From assembly GCF_003063475.1 (NCBI RefSeq), contig NZ_NESP01000001.1, forward strand, positions 496,001-560,000: DNA of 64,000 nt, given 5' to 3'. Positions 52,902 through 61,468 of this stretch are shown here, in pieces (the stretch's first letter is position 1; the number at the start of each line of letters is the position of its first letter). This DNA is from Limnohabitans curvus (GTDB lineage Bacteria > Pseudomonadota > Gammaproteobacteria > Burkholderiales > Burkholderiaceae_C). Under the pieces are notes generated by a model. That model ran no database searches. It had not been told where the DNA came from and was given only the letters and a program-made list of their open reading frames with translations. A program made the position numbers and the translations under genes.

Positions 52902-52916
52902 GTGTCACAACTTGAC

Positions 52917-53627
52917 TCACTGAGCCCATGAAGGACGTCCCTGCGTGCTTGGCACACGCGTTTGGGTTGAGTACCCCGTGGGCGGGTAATTCGATGGCGG
53001 CAAATTGGCAGGAGGAATATGCGACACAGGAACCGCCGCAGCGGGGGCACCTCCGTTTGAACCACTAGGGCCAGCAATCGCCTGCGCTTTGGCCAAGATC
53101 AAATCGGAGTAGTCCTTGTGATCAGGCTCAATCACCATGCGGATGATGTTGCGCAACTCACCCTTGCCGTCTTTTTCAACACCAATGCGTGCCGGGAACT
53201 CCACGCCATCTAGATCTGAAAAACCTCGGATTTGTCGCGCATGCGCCGCCTCAGGTGAGTTGTCATCCGGGTGGATGTTGCGCGAGCTGTTGAGCACCGC
53301 CTTGATAAAGCTGCGCCCCATTTGTCCCCACGTAGGTCCCTTATTGGAGTGCAAGCCAACATTGCTCCAGATCTTGCGTTTGGCGAACTGGCCGTGCAGC
53401 ACAACAAACTCACACGACAGGAAAACGGCGCCTGTTTCATGTGAAGCAGTTGCGTAACCACCCGTCCATCCGCGCTCGGGCTCGTCATAGCCACCGGGTT
53501 TGATGGTCATGCGCATCACAGCTTGGGTGCCTTTGGGGATCAGGTCAAAGCCACTTTGTTGGGCTTCGGCGTCGTTGAAATCATTCCAGCTGCTGGGAGC
53601 GTTTTGGGTGTGTTGTTCTGGGTACAT
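52917..53627 (-). CDS. Phage early protein, possibly ssDNA-binding
   Basis: This is a 236-residue protein (MYPEQHTQNAPSSWNDFNDAE...). The core has FEVVLHGQFAKRKIWSNVGLHSNKGPTWGQMGRSFIKAVLNS-like beta/alpha pattern. The last 60 residues are Pro/Ala/Ser-rich and disordered (SGSNGGAPAAAVPVSHIPPANLPPSNYPPTGYS), ending with an acidic-poor tip, as in single-strand DNA-binding proteins. The early position beside the primase supports a replication accessory, but the family is not certain. Confidence 0.6.
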   Translation of the reverse strand: MYPEQHTQNAPSSWNDFNDAEAQQSGFDLIPKGTQAVMRMTIKPGGYDEPERGWTGGYATASHETGAVFLSCEFVVLHGQFAKRKIWSNVGLHSNKGPTWGQMGRSFIKAVLNSSRNIHPDDNSPEAAHARQIRGFSDLDGVEFPARIGVEKDGKGELRNIIRMVIEPDHKDYSDLILAKAQAIAGPSGSNGGAPAAAVPVSHIPPANLPPSNYPPTGYSTQTRVPSTQGRPSWAQ

Positions 53628-53663
53628 GTGTAAATCCAATGAATGTGTGAATGAGGGGTAGAT

Positions 53664-54149
53664 TCAGAGCTGGACTTCGCCGACCCAATGAATCTTGAAT
53701 TGAGGCTCGATGACAAGCTCTTGGCGTGCGGGCTGGAAAGCTGCTCGCAGTAATGGGTGCCACTTGGCATAGTCCTCCTCGGACACTGACAAGTGAACTT
53801 CCATGAAGTCCTGCACGCGGTCCCCGGCTGCGACCATGCGGTCGGCGATTTGAGTGAGGTGCTCCTGATCCCAGACGATCTCTTTTGCTTGCGAGACATC
53901 AATCTGCAAGTCCCCGTCGTCAATACGGAAACGTGCAGACTCCTCCTCACCAAAGCTATTGGCTTGTCGGATTTGCTCGTCGTAGCGCTGTTCAAGCCCA
54001 CGGTTAATACGCCCACGCATCTGGATACTCCAGTCATGGAGTTCTTGCACCGCATGGCTGAACTGAGCCAGTTGGTCTTTGGGGAGTCGGCTGATTTGGT
54101 TGGCCGAGAGGTCCGGCAAAGCGGCCTGGTGGAGTTGGAGGTGGTTCAT
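53664..54149 (-). CDS. Phage early protein of unknown function
   Basis: This is a 161-residue protein of helical type (MNHLQLHQAALPDLSANQISRLPKDQLAQFSHAVQELHDWSIQMRGRINRGLEQRYDEQ). No domain is recognised. A GAGGAGCCAAAC site sits before ATG 54149, so the longer frame is rejected. It is the second gene of the early operon. Confidence 0.65.
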   Translation of the reverse strand: MNHLQLHQAALPDLSANQISRLPKDQLAQFSHAVQELHDWSIQMRGRINRGLEQRYDEQIRQANSFGEEESARFRIDDGDLQIDVSQAKEIVWDQEHLTQIADRMVAAGDRVQDFMEVHLSVSEEDYAKWHPLLRAAFQPARQELVIEPQFKIHWVGEVQL

Positions 54150-54159
54150 GTTTGGCTCC

Positions 54160-54432
54160 TCAGCTTGCGACACGTTGTGAAGTCGAAATGTGTTGCACGA
54201 AGTTCTCGTACGCCTCAATCGCATTAACGGTGTAGGTCACGCGCTTGCCAAGCTTCAGGTAGTGAGGACCACGACCTTCAGTACGCCAGCGTTGCAGGGT
54301 TTTGGGACTCATGCCCCAACGAGAAGCCAGATCAGCTTCTGTGAAGACCATTCGCTCGGCAGGCAGAGCTTCTTGACCAGGGATGCCGAGAGGGGAAGTA
54401 CGCCCGGTTCGGGCAGGTGTTGCAGACCGCAT
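54160..54432 (-). CDS. HTH DNA-binding protein (AlpA/excisionase-like)
   Basis: This is a 90-residue protein with an HTH_17-type winged helix (MVFTEADLASRWGMSPKTLQRWRTEGRGPHYLKLGKRVTYTVNAIEAYE). It may be an excisionase or early regulator. It is the first early gene, with AGGAGTAAAT before ATG 54432. No integrase is adjacent, which fits the defective state of the prophage. Confidence 0.78.
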   Translation of the reverse strand: MRSATPARTGRTSPLGIPGQEALPAERMVFTEADLASRWGMSPKTLQRWRTEGRGPHYLKLGKRVTYTVNAIEAYENFVQHISTSQRVAS

Positions 54433-54573
54433 ATTTACTCCTTTGATTTAGTAGAGGGACAACGGCTCTATTTCAGGAAATCAATGGAGAACTGATAAGG
54501 AACTGATTGGTGAACTTATGCGAAAACTCCAGTTCGCCATTGGGGTAGTGCCGGTCTTCCTTTTTAAGAAAGT

Positions 54574-54620
54574 CACATAACGTCGGTATTTATTGACAAA
54601 TACCGACGTTATGTGATAAT
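54574..54620 (+). promoter_or_regulatory. abiE promoter with 18-bp-arm operator
   Basis: Two perfect arms CACATAACGTCGGTATTT (54574-54591) and AAATACCGACGTTATGTG (54598-54615) flank ATTGAC. The -35 TTGACA (54593-54598) and -10 GATAAT (54615-54620) of a 16-bp-spaced promoter overlap the repeat. AbiEi antitoxins are known to bind inverted repeats and repress their own operon, so this is most likely its operator. Confidence 0.82.
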
Positions 54621-54627
54621 TCTTTCC

Positions 54628-55230
54628 ATGACGATCCGCCAATCCTCTATAGCTAGTCTGATCAAACGTCGTGCTCTACTGCGCCCAAGTGACGCCGTGG
54701 CACGTGGCTATTCACGCGTGTATCTAGCCCGACTAGCCAAGCAAGGAATCGTTCATCAAGTAAGCCGTGGGCTCTATGCCACACCTCAACGCAAAGAGAC
54801 TGAGTTCTCAAGCCTTGCGGAAATAACAAGCAAGCACCCTAAAACGCTCGTCTGCCTGCTGTCAGCCCTGTCGTTTCACGGACTGACCACACAAGCCCCG
54901 CATGAGGTGTGGATTGCCGTGGGCAACAAGGACCGCATTCCGAAAATGTCTTACCCACCGCTACATGTCGTTCGCTTCGGCGGGGAAACAATGACTGCCG
55001 GAGTCACGAAACAGAAAATTGATGGCGTTGAGATAAAGATCACCAGCATTCCCAAAACGATCGCAGATTGCTTTAAATTCAGGAACAAAATTGGGCTGGA
55101 CGTTGCACTTGAGGCACTAAAGGAAGCTTGGACGTCCAAGCGCGTGACGATGGATGAGCTTTGGCACTTCAGCAAGCTGTGCCGTGTACAAAATGTAATG
55201 CGCCCCTACCTAGAAGCACTTGCCTCATGA
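54628..55230 (+). CDS. abiEi: AbiEi-family antitoxin
   Basis: This is a 200-residue AbiEi protein. The N-terminal winged helix (ALLRPSDAVARGYSRVYLARLAKQGIVHQVSRGLYATP) binds the operator, and the C-terminal domain (LVCLLSALSFHGLTTQAPHEVWIAV...IKITSIPKTIADCFKFRNKIGLDVALEALKEAW) is the AbiEi core. It autoregulates the operon and counteracts AbiEii. ATG 54628 is chosen by position after the promoter. It overlaps the toxin gene (ATGA). Confidence 0.9.
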   Translation: MTIRQSSIASLIKRRALLRPSDAVARGYSRVYLARLAKQGIVHQVSRGLYATPQRKETEFSSLAEITSKHPKTLVCLLSALSFHGLTTQAPHEVWIAVGNKDRIPKMSYPPLHVVRFGGETMTAGVTKQKIDGVEIKITSIPKTIADCFKFRNKIGLDVALEALKEAWTSKRVTMDELWHFSKLCRVQNVMRPYLEALAS

Positions 55231-56060
55231 ACTACTCACCTGCTGCCGTTCGCGCTCGCTTGCTCGCAAAAGCCAAGGCCGAGAATCAGGACTTTTCGCT
55301 TGTTCTAACGCGATATGGGCTTGAGCGCATGCTCTATCGTCTTAGCGTCTCCACCAACAAGGACAACTTCTTGCTCAAAGGCGCACTGCTCTTTGACATG
55401 TGGTTTGATGTCCCGATGAGACCGACCCGCGACATCGACTTGCTCGGGTTTGGTCTTGCCGAAGAGCCGCTGGTACTCGCCACATTTCAAGAAATGTGCG
55501 GCATTGAATGCGATGACGGAATTCAATTTGACATTGGCAGCATCAAGGTCGCTGAAATCAGAAAAGAAGCCAACTACTCCGGCCTGAGAGTTACTTTAAT
55601 CGGGCACGTTGACTCAGCACGATGCCCCGTTCAAATCGACATAGGCTACGGGGATGCAGTCACTCCAGCACCTGAACATGCAGACTACCCTGTAATGCTC
55701 GAAGGTCTACCCGCACCAAAGTTACGAATCTATCCAAGATACACAGTCGTGGCGGAAAAGTATGAAGCCATCGTCTCTTTGGGTATGGTCAATACAAGGC
55801 TCAAAGATTACTTTGACATGTGGGTCATCTTTAATTCCGCAGAGCTTGATTCAGCAGTACTCACTGAAGCCATTGACGCAACATTCGCACGTCGCAATAC
55901 ACAAACGCCCCAAACCACTCCAGTTGGATTGACGGCAAGCTTTGGTCAAGATGCGCAAAAGACCAAGCAATGGGAAGCGTTCATCAGGAAAAATCAACTG
56001 CATGCACCAGACTTAAACACGGTAGTTGAGTTTCTAAAAATCAAACTATCTCCTCTTTGA
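55227..56060 (+). CDS. abiEii: AbiEii-family nucleotidyltransferase toxin
   Basis: This is a 277-residue AbiEii toxin, type IV toxin-antitoxin and phage abortive-infection system. The nucleotidyltransferase fold shows FLLKGALLFDMWF...RPTRDIDLLGFG (the DID metal residues) and then PVQIDIGYGDAV, with a C-terminal helical part (LRIYPRYTVVAEKYEAIVSLGMVNTRLKDYFDM). AbiEii-type enzymes act by transferring nucleotides to tRNA. Translation is coupled to the antitoxin. Confidence 0.91.
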   Translation: MNYSPAAVRARLLAKAKAENQDFSLVLTRYGLERMLYRLSVSTNKDNFLLKGALLFDMWFDVPMRPTRDIDLLGFGLAEEPLVLATFQEMCGIECDDGIQFDIGSIKVAEIRKEANYSGLRVTLIGHVDSARCPVQIDIGYGDAVTPAPEHADYPVMLEGLPAPKLRIYPRYTVVAEKYEAIVSLGMVNTRLKDYFDMWVIFNSAELDSAVLTEAIDATFARRNTQTPQTTPVGLTASFGQDAQKTKQWEAFIRKNQLHAPDLNTVVEFLKIKLSPL

Positions 56061-56095
56061 GGATTCGCTACATATCAAATCGACAAGGTGAATCA

Positions 56096-56851
56096 ATGGC
56101 GGCAAGCAAAGTACCCAATTATCTTAGGCGCTATACCGACCTTCCTGCATTGCTGCACATGCTTTCCACAAGGAAAATTACGCTGCTAGATCCCAAAACT
56201 TGGGATGACCGCAACGATGCATATTTCATGTCGCAATACAAAGCGCGAAAGAATCTAACGACGCTACTTGCTCTTTGTTTTTCACAAGTCCCTGAGACAT
56301 ATCACCACTGGCATGTTTTCTCGAAAGGTCCTGCCGGAGTTTGTATCGTCTTCGATCGTGCAGAGCTTTTGAATGCTCTTAACCAGCAAATCGGCATTTC
56401 TGTCGACACAGTCGAATACCTCACATTGAACGAAGCAAAAAAACGAGAATTCACCGTTCCCCGTCTTCCCTTTCTCAAAAGATCTGGATTTAAACCAGAG
56501 GGCGAATTTCGAGCCATTTATGAATCACAGCACGAAGAATGCGCAGTCATCGATATACCAATCAATCAATCGTGCATTCGCAGCGTGTCGCTGAGTCCAT
56601 GGCTAAATTCCAGCTTGTCATCCTCAGCGATTAAAGCGATTCGCTCGATTGATGGGTTTAAAAAACTACCTGTATCGCGCTCAACCCTCATCTCCAATGA
56701 GCAATGGAAAACCTTCGGAACAAACGCCGCAGACTTCGTCCTAAGCATGCTTACTGAATCACCTAGTTTCATGGGGAACGGAAGTTTTCGTATGCACTCA
56801 TTCTTGGCCAAGAGCCAACAGTCAGATTTGGTTCTCCTATATCCGCGTTAA
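56096..56851 (+). CDS. DUF2971-family protein linked to the abiE operon
   Basis: This is a 251-residue DUF2971 protein (LPALLHMLSTRKITLLDPKTWDDRNDAYFMSQYKARKNLTTLLALCFSQVPETYHHWHVFSKGPAGVCIVFDRAELL). The family is found in mobile and defence-rich regions; its function is unknown. It follows abiEii by 35 bp with AAGGTG before ATG 56096 and has no promoter of its own in view, so it may be a third member of the operon. Confidence 0.75.
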   Translation: MAASKVPNYLRRYTDLPALLHMLSTRKITLLDPKTWDDRNDAYFMSQYKARKNLTTLLALCFSQVPETYHHWHVFSKGPAGVCIVFDRAELLNALNQQIGISVDTVEYLTLNEAKKREFTVPRLPFLKRSGFKPEGEFRAIYESQHEECAVIDIPINQSCIRSVSLSPWLNSSLSSSAIKAIRSIDGFKKLPVSRSTLISNEQWKTFGTNAADFVLSMLTESPSFMGNGSFRMHSFLAKSQQSDLVLLYPR

Positions 56852-56888
56852 CTGTATTAAAAAATGACGGTATTGGTGAATTAACAAG

Positions 56889-56904
56889 TAGTTGCATAGC
56901 TAAT
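56889..56904. promoter_or_regulatory. MarR-type motif copy 1
   Basis: TAGTTGCATAGCTAAT lies 24 bp before the MarR gene. An identical 16-bp copy lies just upstream of the tautomerase gene. It is a plausible operator for the MarR protein. Confidence 0.65.
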
Positions 56905-56927
56905 CAAAATCAAGTATTCTATCTACG

Positions 56928-57344
56928 ATGTTTGATCATTGCTTATATTTCAACACCGCCGCTTTGGCTCGTCGCCTTGAGCGTGAATGGACGGAAGCAT
57001 TTTCGATGTTTGGGGTATCTCCGCCGCAAGCGTTCATGCTGCGGGTGATACTTGCCAAACCTGGATTGCTTCAGCGCGAACTTGCAGATGAACTCTCCAT
57101 AGCCAGACCTACCGCGACACGCGCATTGGACTTCCTGCAAACGAAGGGGCTCATTGAGCGACGTGGGCGCGATGGAGATGGACGAGAAGTCTGTATCCAA
57201 CCTACAAAGAATGCCATTGCCATCCATGCTGCATTAAATAAGGCAAGCGGGACAGTGACCAGCAAGCTCAAAAAGCTTCTGGGCGAGGCTGAATTTGGAG
57301 AAACAGTGTCGAAGATTCGTAGTGTTCGTTCAGGCCTTGAATGA
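56928..57344 (+). CDS. MarR-family regulator
   Basis: This is a 138-residue MarR-type winged-helix repressor (FMLRVILAKPGLLQRELADELSIARPTATRALDFLQTKGLIERRGRDGDGREVCIQPT). The recognition helix and beta-wing are clear. It is followed by a tautomerase gene; both have the same 16-bp motif upstream, so the protein probably controls both. The ligand is unknown but an aromatic or phenolic compound is plausible. Confidence 0.87.
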   Translation: MFDHCLYFNTAALARRLEREWTEAFSMFGVSPPQAFMLRVILAKPGLLQRELADELSIARPTATRALDFLQTKGLIERRGRDGDGREVCIQPTKNAIAIHAALNKASGTVTSKLKKLLGEAEFGETVSKIRSVRSGLE

Positions 57345-57360
57345 GCATTTTTTGTTTACA

Positions 57361-57376
57361 TAGTTGCATAGCTAAT
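57361..57376. promoter_or_regulatory. MarR-type motif copy 2
   Basis: This is an exact repeat of TAGTTGCATAGCTAAT, 14 bp before the tautomerase start. A regulator bound here would block translation or transcription of that gene. Confidence 0.65.
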
Positions 57377-57389
57377 TAAAGGAGTCCAT

Positions 57390-57782
57390 ATGCCAATCTT
57401 GAATGTAAAAGTCAGCGGCCAGCGGTCAAAGGAGATGACAAAGAGTATCTCGAAAATCCTCTTGGAGCTTACCAGCAGAATTTTGCGCAAGGACCCGGAG
57501 GTCACCGCGATAGCCATAGAGTACGTCCACCCGGAAGACTGGATTGTTGCGGGCAAGTCGTTGGCGGAGCATGGCAAGAGCAGTATTTACTTTGATATCA
57601 AAGTAACCGACGAAACCAACACCAAAGCTGAAAAAGCTCAGTACATCCGGGAAGCGTTTGATGCCTTTTCGACGCTACTTGGTGACTTGCACAATGAAAG
57701 TTACATCTATGTGCAGGATGTGAGGGCTACGTCCTATGGGTTCAGTGGACTCACTCAGGAGTACCGTTATCACCACGGATGA
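57390..57782 (+). CDS. Tautomerase-family protein
   Basis: This is a 130-residue protein of the 4-oxalocrotonate tautomerase superfamily. After removal of Met, Pro1 (MPILNVKVSG) is the catalytic base. The remaining sequence (KSISKILLELTSRILRKDPEVTAIAIEYVHPEDWIVAGKSL) is beta-alpha-beta, followed by a second half as in fused family members. GGAG is just before the start. The substrate is unknown; a MarR partner suggests detoxification or degradation of an aromatic compound. Confidence 0.82.
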   Translation: MPILNVKVSGQRSKEMTKSISKILLELTSRILRKDPEVTAIAIEYVHPEDWIVAGKSLAEHGKSSIYFDIKVTDETNTKAEKAQYIREAFDAFSTLLGDLHNESYIYVQDVRATSYGFSGLTQEYRYHHG

Positions 57783-58133
57783 CGACTTAATTTAGATAAC
57801 CATTTTTCAACCCTTCAGAGACATTCACCGTTGGAATTCCAATAATGGCGATCAGACTAAACCTGTCTCCAGCTCACTCGCCTAAAAGGCTGCAATAGGC
57901 TGATTACAGCCATTCGCTATCGATCACATCGATGGGTCCGCAACGGCTAGCGGTCATTCGAGCAAGGTAGCGTTGACCGGCTGCTGTTCCTTCAACAGCA
58001 GCCCAATCTGTCGGCTATGGTTGGACGTGATGTTTGCTCTAAACGACTGCATTCACGAGTTCGCCACCAGGAAGCGGTCGGTTGCGCCCCTACAAGCGGT
58101 GGTCTTATGCGCTACGTCTTCAGCGCTCGTATT
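57783..58133. other. Non-coding stretch before IS1071
   Basis: No gene is convincing. A perfect hairpin GGCTGCTGTT-CCTTC-AACAGCAGCC lies at 57979-58003 but lacks a T tract, so it may not be a terminator. The stretch ends in the GTATT duplicated by IS1071. Confidence 0.4.
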
Positions 58134-61100
58134 GGGGTCTCCTCGTTTTCAGTGCAATAAGTGACGGTACGCAAAGCTAGCACTGGCGCGGGGGTGGTCT
58201 GGGTAGACCGTTGATTTCATTGACTTTCCTGTTCGCTTTGTAAACGGGTATGGTGGCCTCCCACTTTTGAGGTTCACGATGCAGGGTTGGCACACAACGT
58301 TTTTGGGGATGCGTGGGCTCCCCCGCGATATCAGCGACTTCGAGATGAAGGCATTTTTCACCTTCGATGGTGCCGAGCGCGACGCAATCAATGCACGCCG
58401 AGGTGATTCCCACAAGCTTGGTCTGGCGCTCCATATTGGTTTCCTGCGCATGAGTGGGCGTTTGCTCGGTGCCTTTCGGGTAATTCCAGTAGCCTTGTGG
58501 CGCCACCTTGGCAACGAGCTTGGCATTGCAGCACCAGAAGTCGCCTCGCTGAGAGCCATGTATGAACGCGGGCGCACGCTATTCGATCACCAACAAGTAG
58601 CCTGCACGGTCCTTGGATTCCAGTGGATGAGCGAGCACCAGCGCCGCTCACTGGTACGTGAACTGCGCGACGAAGTGGCGCGCTGCGCCGACCGCGATCA
58701 GCTACTCGTGCGGGCGCGTCAATGGCTGTACAAGAACAAGCTGGTGATCGTGCACGAGCGGGCAATTCGGACACTGATTGCGGCGGCACTTGCCCAGCTT
58801 GAAGTTGAAACAGGCACCGCCATCGCCGCCAGCGTTGATCCAGCAACACTTGATCGCTGGCGAGCCTCAGTTTCAGAGCTGCGCCCAGATGGACAAACCC
58901 AGCAGAGTTGGCTATGGGCTGCACCGGCGAAACACTCAACCCGCCAAATCAGCGAGGTACTGGAGCGCATCGACCTGCTTTACACGCTGGACGTTCATAA
59001 GCACCTGGCAGACATCCCCGATCTCATCTTGCGCCGCTACGCGCGCCGACTTGTCTCCAGGCCGCCCTCAGCCGGAGCCAAGATCAAAGAGCCAGCGCGC
59101 ACCGTGGAGGTCGCATGCTTTCTTCGGTATTGCCTGTTCACCACCACAGACCAGTTGATCCTTATGGTGCAGCGCCGGATCGCCGATCTGTGGCGTCAGG
59201 CTGCCGCCGATGTCCCCGCTACCGTCAATTGGGCCGCAATGTACAAAACGCTGCTCGGCGAACTTGTTGCCTTGAGCGCGCAAGGTGCGGTGCCAGATGC
59301 TGAGTTGCGTGCCCGTCTTGAAGCCTTGATCACCGAAACCCAGAAACGCAAACCACCGAGCAGGGCCTCCCTGGTCCGCGAGGGATTGATTGATGGAATT
59401 CGCCCCGTGCGGTCGTTGCTCGTCGCCATTGCAAAGCTGCCCTGGCAGGCCACCGGCGAGCATCCTGCCATCGAGTACCTTGCCAAGCTGCAAGCTTTAT
59501 ATCTCAAAGGATCCAGAAAGCTGCCAGTTGAAGTGGTGGCACCAAGTCTGGGAATGATCTGGCAGGTTTCGATCTCCAGCCCAGACCGGGAACGGGCGTT
59601 TCAGGCGTTGGAGGTGGCCACCCTGTTTGCCCTGCGCCGCGCGGTGCGCAATGGCTCGGTCTGGATTGAGCACAGCCTGAGCTTTCGGGGTCGTGCGCGC
59701 TTGTTCTTCACGGACGAGCGTTGGCAGGCAGAGTCCAAGAAACACTATGCCCGTCTATCGTTACCCAGCAAGGCTGCCACTTTCTTGAAGCCTTTGCTGG
59801 CCAGAGTAACTGCCGGTGTCGATGCGGTGGCCGCTGCAGCCCGCAGTGGCGTACTGCGCGTGGATGATGAACTCCATTTGTCGCCATTGCCCGCAGAGGA
59901 CGAAGACCCAGAAGTGACCAAGCTGCGCGCGGCTTTGGATCACCGCATCGGTGAGGTTCAATTGCCGGAAGTGATTCTGGCCGTTGACGCCCAGGTGCGC
60001 TTTAGCTGGATCATGCTCGGACGTGAGCCGCGCTCTACCGACGAGCTGCTGATGGTCTATGCCGGCATCATGGCCCACGGCACCAGTCTGACTGCGGTCG
60101 AATGCGCGCGCATGATTCCGCAATTGTCTGCCACCAGCATTCGCCAGGCCATGCGCTGGGCGCGGGACGAACGGCGTCTGAGCCAGGCCTGCCAGGCTGT
60201 GCTGGAATTCATGCAGCGACACCCGATTGCCGCCACCTGGGGGCGGTCCGATTTGGCATCTTCTGACATGATGAGCATGGAGACCACCAAACGGGTGTGG
60301 CAAGCCCGGCTTGATCCTCGGCGCAACACACCTTCCATTGGAATCTACTCCCATGTAAAAGACCGGTGGGGCATCTTCCATGCGCAGCCCTTTGTGCTCA
60401 ATGAGCGCCAGGCGGGCGTGGCCATTGAAGGTGTCATCCGCCAAGAAAAGCTGGAGACCAGCCAGCTTGCTGTGGATACCCATGGCTACACCGACTTTGC
60501 CATGTCACATGCCCGTTTGCTTGGTTTTGATCTTTGCCCGCGGTTGAAGGAACTCAAACAGCGCCACCTCTTTGTGCCACGCGGCACCAAAGTGCCCGCA
60601 GAAATCGCTGCGGTGTGCGAAGCCAATGTCGACGTCGCTTTGATCGAAAAGCATTGGGATAGTCTGGTGCACCTGGCAGCCTCGGTCATGAGCGGACATG
60701 CCAGTGCGGTGGCAGCTCTTGCGCGGTTCGGTTCTGCCGCCCAGGGCGATCCAATCTATGAGGCTGGCGTGCAATTGGGGCGGTTGCTGCGTACGGCGTT
60801 TTTGGCTGACTACTTTGTCAAGGACGCTTTCAGGAACGAGTTGCGCCGGGTGCTCAATCGGGGCGAGGCTGTTAACGCCCTCAAGCGCGCCATTTATACC
60901 GGCCGGATCAGCCCGGCGCAGGCCAAACGTGTCGATGAAATGCAGGCTGTGGCCGATGCGTTGAGCCTGATGGCCAACATCGTGATGGCGTGGAATACCT
61001 CACAGATGCAGGCGGTCCTGGATCGCTGGTCGAACCGCCGCCAGGTCATTCCACCGGAACTGATCGGGAAGATTGCGCCCACCAGGCTGGAGAGCATCAA

Positions 61101-61337
61101 CTTGCGGGGTGTGTTTCGCTTCCCGGTTGACCGCTATGCTGACCAAATCCTGCCTTCGCGGCCAAATGCATCGATAACTGGCACCAATGGATGAAACCGA
61201 CCACGGTTTGACGCCACGAATCGCAGATTTGAAAGTGAACAGGAAAGTCAATGAAATCAACGATCTACCAACACCACCTCCGCGCCAGTGCTAGCTTTTC
61301 GTACCGTCACTTATTGCACTGAAAACGAGGAGACCCC
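58134..61337 (+). mobile_element. IS1071 (Tn3-family transposon), complete
   Basis: The 3204-bp element has long inverted repeats. The outermost part is GGGGTCTCCTCGTTTTCAGT, and similarity extends to over 100 bp with few mismatches. It is flanked by a GTATT 5-bp repeat (58129-58133 and 61338-61342), as expected of Tn3-family insertion. It contains only a transposase gene, without resolvase or res site. The size and ends match IS1071, which often mobilises catabolic genes in Comamonadaceae. Confidence 0.93.
58279..61194 (+). CDS. tnpA: IS1071 transposase (Tn3 family TnpA)
   Basis: This is a 971-residue Tn3-family transposase. The DUF4158-like N-terminus (MQGWHTTFLGMRGLPRDISDFEMKAFFTF) precedes the large DDE catalytic half, with Asp in LAVDTHGYTDFAM and the C-terminal conserved Glu region near RNELRRVLNRGEAVNALKRAIYTGRI. 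Nothing in the sequence suggests a break. ATG 58279 gives the usual length; in-frame codons ahead are less likely. Confidence 0.94.
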   Translation: MQGWHTTFLGMRGLPRDISDFEMKAFFTFDGAERDAINARRGDSHKLGLALHIGFLRMSGRLLGAFRVIPVALWRHLGNELGIAAPEVASLRAMYERGRTLFDHQQVACTVLGFQWMSEHQRRSLVRELRDEVARCADRDQLLVRARQWLYKNKLVIVHERAIRTLIAAALAQLEVETGTAIAASVDPATLDRWRASVSELRPDGQTQQSWLWAAPAKHSTRQISEVLERIDLLYTLDVHKHLADIPDLILRRYARRLVSRPPSAGAKIKEPARTVEVACFLRYCLFTTTDQLILMVQRRIADLWRQAAADVPATVNWAAMYKTLLGELVALSAQGAVPDAELRARLEALITETQKRKPPSRASLVREGLIDGIRPVRSLLVAIAKLPWQATGEHPAIEYLAKLQALYLKGSRKLPVEVVAPSLGMIWQVSISSPDRERAFQALEVATLFALRRAVRNGSVWIEHSLSFRGRARLFFTDERWQAESKKHYARLSLPSKAATFLKPLLARVTAGVDAVAAAARSGVLRVDDELHLSPLPAEDEDPEVTKLRAALDHRIGEVQLPEVILAVDAQVRFSWIMLGREPRSTDELLMVYAGIMAHGTSLTAVECARMIPQLSATSIRQAMRWARDERRLSQACQAVLEFMQRHPIAATWGRSDLASSDMMSMETTKRVWQARLDPRRNTPSIGIYSHVKDRWGIFHAQPFVLNERQAGVAIEGVIRQEKLETSQLAVDTHGYTDFAMSHARLLGFDLCPRLKELKQRHLFVPRGTKVPAEIAAVCEANVDVALIEKHWDSLVHLAASVMSGHASAVAALARFGSAAQGDPIYEAGVQLGRLLRTAFLADYFVKDAFRNELRRVLNRGEAVNALKRAIYTGRISPAQAKRVDEMQAVADALSLMANIVMAWNTSQMQAVLDRWSNRRQVIPPELIGKIAPTRLESINLRGVFRFPVDRYADQILPSRPNASITGTNG

Positions 61338-61468
61338 GTATTAAGGTCTAGCCGCACCAGCGCAAGAATAATGCAAGAGAAACTAGGACAAATGGTGCCG
61401 TTGAGGCTCAGCTACTCGCGGCTCCTTGATGGCTGCGAGCACCAATGTCTAGATCCGGCGCGGGTACA

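Larger units (their letters stand above)
26418..54432 (-). mobile_element. Defective lambda-like siphoprophage
   Basis: About 28 kb of nearly all minus-strand genes carries a lambda-type packaging and morphogenesis module (small and large terminase, gpW, portal, S49 protease with nested scaffold, decoration, capsid, tail and tape measure), a P4-type primase and small early genes. Integrase, CI/Cro-like repressor, holin, endolysin and spanins are not found. The low-coordinate end cuts both a phage radical SAM gene and the bacterial DUF2789 gene, which implies a deletion. The high-coordinate limit is set only by the last phage-like gene. No att repeat was recognised. Confidence 0.85.

Noticed and set aside
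26418..54432. Attachment-site direct repeats of the prophage
   Set aside because: I found no convincing repeat; the left end looks like a deletion junction instead.
57979..58003. Perfect hairpin as terminator of the tautomerase gene
   Set aside because: It is almost 200 bp past the stop and has no T tract.
58134..61337. A res site or resolvase gene in the Tn3-type element
   Set aside because: The space outside tnpA is only the long inverted repeats; IS1071 is known to lack resolvase.
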